DNA of 64,000 bases, from positions 8,530,539 through 8,594,538 of the forward strand of contig NC_087070.1 of assembly GCF_963678635.1 (NCBI RefSeq). The letters run 5' to 3'. The notes under the pieces are model-generated. The model worked only from the letters and a program-made list of their open reading frames with translations, did not search any database and had not been told where the DNA came from. A program made the translations under genes and the position numbers. Position 1 is the stretch's first letter. Each line of letters begins with the position of its first letter. This DNA comes from Symsagittifera roscoffensis (taxonomy: Eukaryota > Xenacoelomorpha > Acoela > Convolutidae). Below, one piece after another: positions 22,246 to 33,465 of the stretch.

Positions 22246-23142
22246 AAAACTTAGTAGAAAAAAGCGGAACAAACTGCTAATCTGTTCAAACATTGATAGA
22301 ACGAGACTGCTTCTATTGAAAAAAAGGGCTTGTTAAAAAGTCGAAGTTGGTCTAGAGAAAAAAAAACCTTCCGAGCACAATTTTTTTGTCAGTTTCATTC
22401 ATCGGAAGTTGGAATAAATATCCCGTCAAAAACGGATAGTCCAATAGTTGACAATATCCTGGAACAAAAAAAAACAAAAAAAAATCACCACAAGTTCAAA
22501 TATTTCGTTACTTTTCTTCGAAACTCGGAAGAATAAGTCGGAAAACTGTATGAGTGACACTTATACAAGTCGCGATTAATTTTTTGTTTTCGTTTTATTT
22601 TCAGGAAAAATTTGAAATTTTAAAGTTTAGTTAGGCTCAAAATTAGTTCTTTGCGGTTTGATTGTTGATTTCGTTTTCAGTTCAATTCATTTTTTTTATT
22701 AAAAGGAAGGCATACTCCACAATCAACAGCAAAACTTAAAAGGTCAAACTTGACTTGTAGTTTCGAAAACGGAATTTTTTTTCATATTTCTCAGCCAAAC
22801 CGACAAATTATCTACTTATCTGTTTTTCTCGATTTGGTTTAATTTTGTTAAAAAGTGCCCATATTAAAGTCTTCTAGAAACGAGTTTTAAAGGCATCTAT
22901 TTTTTTGAACTTGGAAAGTTGAAATATCTTCGAAAAAAATTTTTTTTGAGTGCGTTTATTGACTCTTTCCCAATTGTCTGTTAGCTATGAACTTTTACAT
23001 AGTTTATCAGATACTCATAGAACAAATCCACAAGATGTTTGAAATTTGTTAATGAGAAACATTGACACAGAGTATTGACCATAAGCTGAGCAACATTAGT
23101 CGGATAACTATTTATTGACTTAACGGATTAAAAGTAAATACA

Positions 23143-24032
23143 TTCATTGTGAGGACAAGTTGTGCACTAAATAGGTGCGCAATTTGGTGTGTATAGGTTT
23201 GTGTAACCCAGAAACAACTCTCAAAAACTGTCAACATTTTGTCGGAATGACAAAAAAAAAACACAAAACAAAAAAGGACATAGCCAAGGTTGAAAAAAAA
23301 GTCGGTATCTCCTAAACTTTCTTATAAGTATCTTGCAATTTCTTACAAAATTATGCCCAATGAATGATACAAGATAGGGACTTTTTTATAAAAAAGTTGT
23401 AGGAAAGTGTATATTTTGAAAGAAACTTTCGAAATTTTTGTGTTATTTTTTTTTGAAAATTTTTTTTTGACAACCAGCTTCAAAGTTCTCCGCTAGGACA
23501 GAGTACACTACGTGAAACTTGTAGCCCAAAAGATGTTGATTTTTTGCTGATTTATAGAAAGTTGTCAATTTATACCTTAACCCCACATAGAACACGTCCA
23601 AAGCTATATGACATGATTCAAAAAATTTTTTTTTCAACCGTTAATTACGTACATCTAGAAATTTTGTTGAAAACAACAATCGAATTTTTTGTTTCGGATT
23701 TTTTTTTGCCTTTTTGCATTTATTATAATCGCTGAAAACTTTTACATGCAGACAACTTTAAAAAAAAAATTGTCCAAACACAATTTTTATCTGTTATTGC
23801 GGTACAAAAACATAATCAAAGTGATTTTGGCATTTTTTGGGTTGTGAAAAAATTGCTATCTTTAATTTTTTCTGATAAGAAATTGGAAAGTTTTCCAAAA
23901 TCGGGAATTGCCTACAAACCTGATAAAAAATGCTAAGATATGGGATTTTATTGGATGGTCAACCCAGGAGAGAGCGTCATTATAGAGTGTTTTGCTTGCC
24001 ATTCAAAAAATACAAAGTTTAGCCTCTTAATA
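23143..24032. mobile_element. Diverged outer/inner TIR pair (T1'/T2') in array II unit 1
   Basis: GTGAGGACAAGTTGTGCAC at the left and AAAGTTTAGCCTCTTAA at the right are diverged T1 ends. The text after the left end (GTGCGCAATTTGGTGTGT, then TTTTGTCGGAATGACAAAAA) follows the T1 interior. Inside, CCAAGGTTGA on the left and GGTCAACCCAGG on the right resemble T2 ends. An older version of the same nesting; repeated in units 2 and 3. Confidence 0.6.
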
Positions 24033-24178
24033 GTTTCACAGAAATTATCGGAAAGTTTCTCATGAGAAAACTGAGTGAACAAGAAAAATGTTTCTGAAAA
24101 AAGGAGGTATGTTAAAACGTTGATAGGTTGAGAAGATTTAGATAAAAACAGTGTCTAAAAAACAGTGTCTAAACAGTG

Positions 24179-24525
24179 CCCGGGTCGAGATTTGCGATTC
24201 ATGTTTCGACCTAAGCTTTACTGCCTTATGTTTTAATAATGTCTTTTTGCTTTATGCCTTTATTGCTAACATTTTAAAAAACAATTCAAAATTTTTTTTG
24301 GTGTCTGCTGCTATGAGACTGAGTAGTTATCGAAGGTGAACAGTTGCTGAAAATTGGGAAGAAAAGTCTGACCAAAGCATTCAGCATAAGGCTCTCGAAT
24401 TCTTGGTAATGAGAAAACTGAGTGAACAAGAAAAATGTTTCTGAAAAAAGGAGGTATGTTAAAACGTTGATAGGTTGAGAAGATTTAGATAAAAACAGTG
24501 TCTAAAAAACAGTGTCTAAACAGTG
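24179..24525. repeat. Array II partial unit (347 bp)
   Basis: A short extra copy of the unit start, running from CCCGGGTCGAG to the AAACAGTGTCTAAACAGTG junction. It comes from a local duplication of about 24061-24407: ATGAGAAAACTGAGTGAAC occurs at 24062 and again at 24409. A 62-codon frame (24151-24339) repeats identically at 24498 and 27893 because the copies are young. Confidence 0.88.
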
Positions 24526-27500
24526 CCCGGGTCGAGATTTGCGATTCATGTTTCGACCTAAGCTTTACTGCCTTATGTTTTAATAATGTCTTTTTGCTTT
24601 ATGCCTTTATTGCTAACATTTTAAAAAACAATTCAAAATTTTTTTTGGTGTCTGCTGCTATGAGACTGAGTAGTTATCGAAGGTGAACAGTTGCTGAAAA
24701 TTGGGAAGAAAAGTCTGACCAAAGCATTCAGCATAAGGCTCTCGAATTCTTGGTAAAATCTCTAAGATCTTCGAAGACTTCTTACGATACTGTATTTAGC
24801 AGTGTCCAAAACAAACAGGTCATTGAAATCTAAATTAATCACATTACGAGGCCAAATTGGGCACTGGATAGTTGCACAGTTTTGTGTCTGTATGTTCCTG
24901 GATTCCACAGACATGTCTTTAAACATATTAAAAATTTGTCGGAACGATCGAAGAGGTTGAAATAACAAAAAAAGAACAAAAGGAGCGTCCTCCCGGGTTG
25001 ACCAAAAATGCTTACCATACAATTCTCATAAATGGGAAATTTCTTTTCAAACAATTTCATACAGTTCCATACGTACAGAAAACTGTATGAAAAAGCTGTG
25101 AGAATGATAGATATTTTCTCCAAAAACCAAAAAGTTGTTTTTTGTTCGTAATTCATTTTCTGAAAAAATTTGGGTTGTGTTTGCAACCGAACATAAGTGA
25201 CAAAGACCTTGGTTACTCAAAGCACCAAAAGTTGGACGGTCTTACATTTACTATGCATGAAAAACGACCTGAATTGTGTTCCTGATGTCTTTCACAAATG
25301 ATATAACAAAAGTAACAAACCTTAATTTTTGACAAAATTTTTCAGTGAAGATTATTTTAAATTTTTTTTTCAAATTATCAGACATTGATCAAGGCGTACA
25401 TAAGCACGCCATACAAAAGAAATAGGAATTTTCAGCGTTTTTGAAAAAAAAAATTTTAAGCGAAAAGAAAAAAAAGCCAATATTAGCGTATCCAGGACTA
25501 CGTTATGCACACAAAAAATTAAACTTCCCATGCAAAAAAATTTTCGGAAAATGTTTGTTTGCGTACAAAAGTCGACTTGCGGTTGAAAAAAAAACAAAAA
25601 TAATTTTAGGGCAAATTTTCAAAATTACTTTTACGTCGCCCTAAAAAAATGCCAGTAATTAAATTTCCATATATGGAAATTCTATGGAAATCATTTTTTG
25701 CAAAAAAAAATATTTTAAATCAGTTTTTTTTTTCACCAGTCTGTTCAACTGTTGTCAAAAAACCGCAGAAATGGTTTAACTTTTTTTCTATTGTTTTTCG
25801 AAAATGTATGAAAATTGTATGACAAGCATTTTCTCCATTTACTTGATGTATGGATTTGTATGATAATAATTTTTGTTGTATGGAGTTGCATGATAAGCAT
25901 TTTCGGTGTATGGAGGTCAACCCGGGCTTAATGCGGAATCCGCTTACACTTCACAGAATGCATAGTTTGGCCTCGTAATGAAAACTTAGTAGAAAAAAGC
26001 GGAACAAACTACTAATCTGTTCAAACATTGATAGAAGGAGACTGCTTCTATTGAAAAAAATAGCTTGTTAAAAGGTCGAAGTTGGTCTAGAGAAAAAAAA
26101 CCTTCCGAGCACAATTTTTTTGTCAGTTTCATTCATCGGAAGTTGGAATACATATCCCGTCAAAAACGGATAGTCCAATAGTTGAAAATATCCTGGAACA
26201 AAAAAAAACAAAAAAAATCACCACAAGTTCAAATATTTCGTTACTTTTCTTCGAAACTCGGAAGAATAAGTCGGAAAACTGTATGAGTGACACTTATACA
26301 AGTCGCGATTAATTTTTTGTTTTCGTTTTATTTTCAGGAAAAATTTGAAAATTTAAAGTTTAGTTAGGCTCAAAATTAGTTCTTTGCGGTTTGATTGTTG
26401 ATTTCGTTTTCAGTTCAATTCATTTTTTTTATTAAAAGGAGGGCAAACTCCACAATCAACAGCAAAACTTAAAAGGTCACGAAAGATGTGATTGACTTGT
26501 AGTTTCGAAAACGGAATTTTTTTTCATATTTCTCAGCCAAACCGACAAATTATCTACTTATCTGTTTTTCTCAAATTGGTTTAATTTTGTTAAAAAAGTG
26601 CCCATATTAAAGTATTCTAGAAACGAGCTTTAAAGGCATCTATTTTTTTGAACTTGGAAAGTTGAAATGTCTTCGAAAAAAAATTTTTTTGAGTGCGTTT
26701 ATTGACTCTTTCCCAATTGTCTGTTAGCTATGAACTTTTACATAGTTTATCAGATACTCATAGAACAAATCCACAAGATGTTTGAAATTTGTTAATGAGA
26801 AACATTGACACAGAGTATTGACCATAAGCTGAGCAACATTAGTCGGATAACTATTTATTGACTTAACGGATTAAAAGTAAATACAATCATTGTGAGGACA
26901 AGTTGTGCACTAAATAGTTGCGCAATTTGGTGTGTATAGGTTTGTGTAACCCAGAAACAACTCTCAAAAACTGTCAACATTTTGTCGGAATGACAAAAAA
27001 AAACACAAAACAAAAAAAGACATAGCCAAGGTTGAAAAAAAAGTCGATATCTCATAAACTTTCTTATAAGTATCTTGCAATTTCTTACAAAATTATGCCC
27101 AATGAATGATACAAGATAGGGACTTTTTTATAAAAAAGTTGTAAGAAAGTGTATATTTTGAAAGAAACTTTCGAAATTTTTTTGTTATTTTTTTTTGAAA
27201 ATTTTTTTTTGACAACCAGCTTCAAAGTTCTCCGCTAGGACAGAGTACACTACGTGAAACTTGTAGCCCAAAAGATGTTAATTTTTTGCTGATTTATAGA
27301 AAGTTGTCAATTTATACCTTAACCCCACATAGAACACGTCCAAAGCTACATGACATGATTCAAAAAAATTTTTTTTCAACCGTTAATTACGTACATCTAG
27401 AAATTTTGTTGAAAACAACAATCGAATTTTTTGTTTCGGATTTTTTTTTGCCTTTATGCATTTATTATAATCGCTGAAAATTTTTACATGCAGACAACTT

Positions 27501-27920
27501 TAAAAAAAAAATTGTCCAAACACAATTTTTATCTGTTATTGCGGTACAAAAACATAATCAAAGTGATTTTGGCATTTTTTGGGTTGTGAAAAAATTGCTA
27601 TCTTTAATTTTTTCTGATAAGAAATTGGAAAGTTTTCTAAAATCGGGAATTGCCTACAAACCTGATAAAAAATGCTAAGATATGTGATTTTATTGGATGG
27701 TCAACCCAGGAGAGAGCGTCATTATAGAGTGTTTTGCTTGCCATTCAAAAAATACAAAGTTTAGCCTCTTAATAGGTTCACAGAAATTATCGGAAAGTTT
27801 CTCATGAGAAAACTGAGTGAACAAAAAAAATGTTTCTGAAAAAAGGAGGTATGTTAAAACGTTGATAGGTTGAGAAGATTTAGATAAAAACAGTGTCTAA
27901 AAAACAGTGTCTAAACAGTG
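24526..27920. repeat. Array II unit 2 (~3.39 kb)
   Basis: Near-identical to unit 1 over its length, with the same nested elements (inner TIR element at 24992-25926) and single-base and homopolymer differences. A few bases differ from unit 1 around 26480, including an added CACGAAAGATGTGA-like stretch. Confidence 0.9.
24992..25926. mobile_element. Inner TIR element T2, copy 2
   Basis: Same termini as copy 1, carried along by duplication of the array unit. It lies in an outer T1 element running from about 24839 (CATTACGAGGCCAAA) to about 25981. Confidence 0.8.
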
Positions 27921-30900
27921 CCCGGGTCGAGATTTGCGATTCATGTTTCGACCTAAGCTTTACTGCCTTATGTTTTAATAATGTCTTTTTGCTTTATGCC
28001 TTTATTGCTAACATTTTAAAAAACAATTCAAAATTTTTTTTGGTGTCTGCTGCTATGAGACTGAGTAGTTATCGAAGGTGAACAGTTGCTGAAAAATGGG
28101 AAGAAAAGTCTGACCAAAGCATTCAGCATAAGGCTCTCGAATTCTTGGTAAAATCTCTAAGATCTTCGAAGACTTCTTACGATACTGTATTTAGCAGTGT
28201 CCAAAACAAACAGATCAATGAAATCTAAATTAATCACATTACGAGGCCAAATTGGGCACTGGATAGTCGCACAGTTTTGTGTCTGTATGTTCCTGGATTC
28301 CACAGACATGTCTTTAAACATATTAAAAATTTGTCGGAACGATCGAAGAGGTTGAAATAACAAAAAAAGAACAAAAGGAGCGTCCTCCCGGGTTGACCAA
28401 AAATGCTTACCATACAATTTTCATAAATGGGAAATTTCTTTTCAGACAATTTCATACAGTTCCATACGTACAGAAAACTGTATGAAAAAGCTGTGAGAAT
28501 GATAGATATTTTCTCCAAAAACCAAAAAGTTGTTTTTTGTTCGTAAATTAATTTACTGAAAAAATTTGGGTTGTGTTTGCAACCGAACATAAGTGACAAA
28601 GACCTTGGTTACTCAAAGCACCAAAAGTTGGACGGTCTTACATTTACTATGCATGAAAAACGACCTGAATTGTGTTCCTGATGTCTTTCACAAATGATAT
28701 AACAAAAGTAACAAACTTTAATTTTTGACAAAATTTTTCAGTGATGATTATTTTAATTTTTTTTCTTCAAATTATCAGACATTGATCAAGGCGTACATAA
28801 GCACGCCATACAAAAGAAATAGGAATTTTCAGTGTTTTTGAAAAAAATTTTAAGCGAAAAGAAAAAAAAGCCAATATTAGCGTATCCAGGACTACGTTAT
28901 GCACACAAAAAATTAAACTTCCCATGCAAAAAAATTTTCGGAAATTGTTTGTTTGCGTTCAAAAGTCGACTTGCGGTTGAAAAAAAAAAACAAAAATAAT
29001 TTTAGGGCAAATTTTAAAATTACTTTTACGTCGCCCTAAAAAAATGCCAGTAATTAAATTTCCATATATGGAAATTCTATGGAAATCATTATTTGCAAAC
29101 TGTTGTCAAAAAACCGCAGAAATGGTTTAACTTTTTTTCTATTGTTTTTCGAAAATGTATGAAAATTGTATGACAAGCATTTTCTCCATTTACTTGATGT
29201 ATGGATTTGTATGATAATAATTTTTGTTGTATGGAGTTGTATGATAAGCATTTTCGGTGTATGGAGGTCAACCCGGGCTTAATGCGGAATCCGCTTACAC
29301 TTCACAGAATGCATAGTTTGGCCTCGTAATGAAAACTTAGTAGAAAAAAGCGGAACAAACTGCTAATCTGTTCAAACATTGATAGAACGAGACTGCTTCT
29401 ATTGAAAAAAATAGCTTTTTAAAAGGTCGAAGTTGGTCTAGAGAAGAAAAACCTTCCGAGCACAATTTTTTCGTCAGTTTCATTCATCGGAAGTTGGAAT
29501 ACATATCCCGTCAAAAACGGATAGTCCAATAGTTGAAAATATCCTGGAACAAAAAAAAACAAAAAAAAATCACCACAAGTTCAAATATTTCGTTACTTTT
29601 CTTCGAAACTCGGAAGAATAAGTCGGAAAACTGTATGAGTGACGCTTATACAAGTCGCGATTAATTTTTTGTTTTCGTTTTATTTTCAGGAAAAATTTGA
29701 AAATTTAAAGTTTAGTTAGGCTCAAAATTAGTTCTTTGCGGTTTGATTGTTGATTTCGTTTTCAGTTCAATTCATTTTTTTTATTAAAAGGAGGGCAAAC
29801 TCCACAATCAACAGCAAAACTTAAAAGGTCAAGAAAGATGTGATTGACTTGTAGTTTCGAAAACGGAATTTTTTTTCATATTTCTCAGCCAAACCGACAA
29901 ATTATCTACTTATCTGTTTTTCTCAAATTGGTTTAATTTTGTTAAAAAAGTGCCCATATTAAAGTATTCTAGAAACGAGCTTTAAAGGCATCTATTTTTT
30001 TGAACTTGGAAAGTTGAAATATCTTCGAAAAAAAATTTTTTGAGTGCGTTTATTGACTCTTTCCCAATTGTCTGTTAGCTAAGAACTTTTACATAGTTTA
30101 TCAGATACTCATAGAACAAAGATCATAGAACAAAGATGTTTGAAATTTGTTAATGAGAAACATTGACACAGAGTATTGACCATAAGCTGAGCAACATTAG
30201 TCGGATAACTATTTATTGACTTAACGGATTAAAAGTAAATACATTCATTGTGAGGACAAGTTGTGCACTAAATAGGTGCGCAATTTGGTGTGTATAGGTT
30301 TGTGTAACCCAGAAACAACTCTCAAAAACTGTCAACATTTTGTCGGAATGACAAAAAAAACACAAAACAAAAAAGGACATAGCCAAGGTTGAAAAAAAAG
30401 TCGATATCTCATAAACTTTCTTATAAGTATCTTGCAATTTCTTACAAAATTATGCCCAATGAATGATACAAGATAGGGACTTTTTTATAAAAAAGTTGTA
30501 AGAAAGTGTATATTTTGAAAGAAACTTTCGAAATTTTTTTGTTATTTTTTTTTGAAAAATTTTTTTTTTACAACCAGCTTCAAAGTTCTCCGCTAGGACA
30601 GAGTACACTACGTGAAACTTGTAGCCCAAAAGATGTTGATTTTTTTGCTGATTTATAGAAAGTTGTCAATTTATACCTGAACCCCACATAGAACACGTCC
30701 AAAGCTATATGACATGATTCAAAAAAATTGTTTTTCAACCGCTAATTACGTACATCTAGAATATTTGTTGAAAACAACAATCGAATTTTTTGTTTCGGAT
30801 TGTTTTTTGCCTTTATGCATTTATTATAATCACTGAAAACTTTTACATGCAGACAACTTTAAAAAAAAATTGTCCAAACTCAATTTTTATCTGTTTTTGC

Positions 30901-31258
30901 GGTACAAAAACATAATCAAAGTGATTTTAGCATTTTTTGGGTTGTGAAAAAATTGCTATCTTTAATTTTTTCTGATAAGAAATTGGAAAGTTTTCTAAAA
31001 TCGGGAATTGCCTACAAATCTGATAAAAAAATGCTAAGATATGGGATTTTATTGGATGGTCAACCCAAGAGAGAGCGTCATTATAGAGAATTTTGCTTGC
31101 CATTCAAAAAATACAAAGTTTAGCCTCTTAATAGTTTCACAGAAATTATCGGAAAGTTTCTCATGAGAAAACTGAGTGAACAAGAAAAATGTTTCTGAAA
31201 AAAGGAGGTATGTTAAAACGTTGATAGGTTGAGAAGATTTAGATAAAAACAGTGTCTA
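27921..31258. repeat. Array II unit 3 (~3.34 kb)
   Basis: Third full unit. The inner TIR element is shorter (28387-29277) because about 45 bp before the CAACTGTTGTC segment is missing near 29097. The unit ends at AAAACAGTGTCTAAA before single-copy DNA. Confidence 0.9.
28387..29277. mobile_element. Inner TIR element T2, copy 3
   Basis: Same termini, with an internal deletion of about 45 bp. It lies in the outer T1 element of array unit 3 (about 28234-29332). Confidence 0.8.
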
Positions 31259-32837
31259 AAATTTGTTTAAAAAATACTACTTAATCATTTATGAGAAAAC
31301 TGGAATGACCTCAAACAGAAACTGGGGGATTGGATTAGAAATTAGGCTATTGTTTAATAGGAAAGGACACTTAATATTGTCCATTGTTGTTTGGAAAAAA
31401 ACTACTGGAAATGCATCTGAAAAACAACGAAGCCTTTCATAGCAAAATTATATCCAAGTGAGCATCTGACGTAGGTCTACCAATGTAAAAAAATGTAGAC
31501 TCTCCAAACACAATACAATAAATTAAATTGATTACCCAACTTTTCGGAGATTAAACTTAGCTTTAACCCAGCCCTTTTGGGCTAAATAGGTGAGATAAGT
31601 AGCTCATTGTGATATATAAAAGGTCGGTAATAGACGTAGGTCAGTAAATTTGGCGTTACTGGTGAGTAAGTTTGTCAGTCAACTTGGCGTAAATTTTGGT
31701 TGGCTAACAAAGCCGAAAATGATCTGTTTTTTTTTGGGTCAAAATTCGGGCACGAATTTCTCAAAATAAATTGCACCGTATTTGTTCTACTAAACTTCTA
31801 AGCATGATTTGTCTTCATCAATTTTCACCCAATTTCAAATCAATAAATTAAAACGCCTGTCAAATCAGTAGTTTTCTGCATTCTGTCGTGATAGTTCAAA
31901 TCAACACTGCATAGAAAAAAAATGATTTTAAAACAAAGTGCTTTACTGAGCAAAAAAAGCATTAAGATTATCATTTGATTATGAAAAAAGGGGGGTTTCA
32001 AATCATAGGATAACAATGTGCAATATTTCCCTCTCAAATTGAGTTTTTCAGTGCTATTTAAGATAGCAATAGCTAGAATGGTCGAATTGCTGGATCTATG
32101 GATTTTCTGCGAGTTAATCTTCTACACCAACAAATCAGCAAAAAATAGTCAAAAAATCTGGTCAGGTTTAAAAAGAGTTTTATGATAAAACAAACCTTTA
32201 GCAAATAATTTACACCATTGTGCAGTGATAAAAATCGAAGATACTTAACTGTTTGCTCTCTGAAACAGTTTTGTTTAATTGTTTTTGTATAAAGTATTTC
32301 TAATGAATAATCATTATCCATTTTTTTTCATAATTGTGGGTGTTGAGTTAAATGTATTGTATTGCCCATTGAAGCTACGGCAAAATATGTTCGAAAACAG
32401 CTTCAAAATGCTCGCAATGCAGGGAAAGATTTAAGATTTGAGAAAAAAAATTGCCAAAAATCTGAAAAAAAGACTTTGTGGGATCAAGAATTTAATTGGT
32501 ATCATATTAATGTTTAATGTAAGTCAACCAGCTCGGAGGCATCAGACGGAGGTTAGTTACTTAAATGGACAGAAGCACATTGAACCAGCGCCAATTTAGC
32601 TATAATTATATGTAAGAGCTCATCTTACAAATTTCGGCGCAAACGCAGTCTGTCTGCAATTTGTGAAGCTTTCAAAACACAAAAATCACCAAAAATCGCC
32701 GGGACATTTTAAATTGGTAGAGCTTTATTTGCGGATCCAATAAACATCCTTTTCTTATAAAATGTACATTGTTTGATAAATTTTACTGAGGTGTGGTGGT
32801 GAAACTAAAGAAGCGAATCCAAACATTGGATCTATAG
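31259..32837. other. Single-copy AT-rich DNA, no feature seen
   Basis: No coding frame with family features, no tRNA-like structure and no repeat shared with neighbours that I could see. Confidence 0.35.
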
Positions 32838-33132
32838 GCGTTATCGTGGACGACAGGACCGTTGGTGGTAGAGTTTCCAGAGGAGAAACTCAAATTTGAC
32901 TCAGTTGAGGACAGGATCAGCTGGCCAATTGCAAACATGGCTAGAAAAACGGGTCGTACGGTAGTAGTATTTGTTGGTTGGATTCAAATCGGCCGGGGAA
33001 TGGGGGAAGGTGTTGCAGACCCCCATGTAATACGACAGGCTAAAGAGTATCCGGCGCGCACTCTATGCATTAACATAGAGAATGGTTTTCCCAATATTTT
33101 AAGACAGGTTATAGGTTTCAGAGTTTCAGATG
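32838..33132 (+). CDS. Exon-like open frame, unassigned
   Basis: A GC-richer stretch that stays open through 33251, preceded by an acceptor-like GATCTATAG ending at 32837 and containing a good donor (ATG before GTAAGA) at 33133. The product includes ISWPIANMARKTGRTVVVF and later YPARTLCINIENGFPNILRQ, with balanced composition unlike the low-complexity frames around it. I do not recognise the family. The opposite strand is also open over 32984-33190, so strand is not certain. If it is an exon, its partners are not visible nearby. Confidence 0.35.
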
Positions 33133-33465
33133 GTAAGATGGTAGGTTTCAAGAAAAGTTTTCTAAAAAGTTTTTGCGCCCGATTTACCAATACAGCAATG
33201 TTTCAGATTCTAAAGATTTCTCACTCAAAAAGCAAAATCTTGCAAACATAAACGTAGCGTGTAAAACTGACTTTTGAATAAAAGATTAAGTGCACAGAAA
33301 TTTAATAAACAGCATCATATATAATTTTGAAACATAAGCTCTTACAAACTTAGTGGTATAGTAAGTATTCCATCACATTCAACATCCCATTTAGGGTAAA
33401 AATAGCTCAGTCTTTTCTAAATTTGTTCATAAATGGCAACTGCATGATTAATCAATTTAAATGTC

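Larger units (their letters stand above)
20787..24178. repeat. Array II unit 1 (~3.39 kb)
   Basis: Starts at CCCGGGTCGAGATTTGCGAT, a start shared with 24179, 24526 and 27921. Within it lie an outer TIR element with a nested element (21102-22245) and a second diverged outer/inner pair (about 23143-24032). No frame of any length survives, and there is no recognisable protein domain. Confidence 0.9.

Noticed and set aside
24151-28081. Identical 62-codon frames at 24151, 24498 and 27893
   Set aside because: The identity comes from recent duplication of the array unit. The unit 1 copy near 20.8 kb is altered and opens in different context, so there is no sign of selection on a protein.
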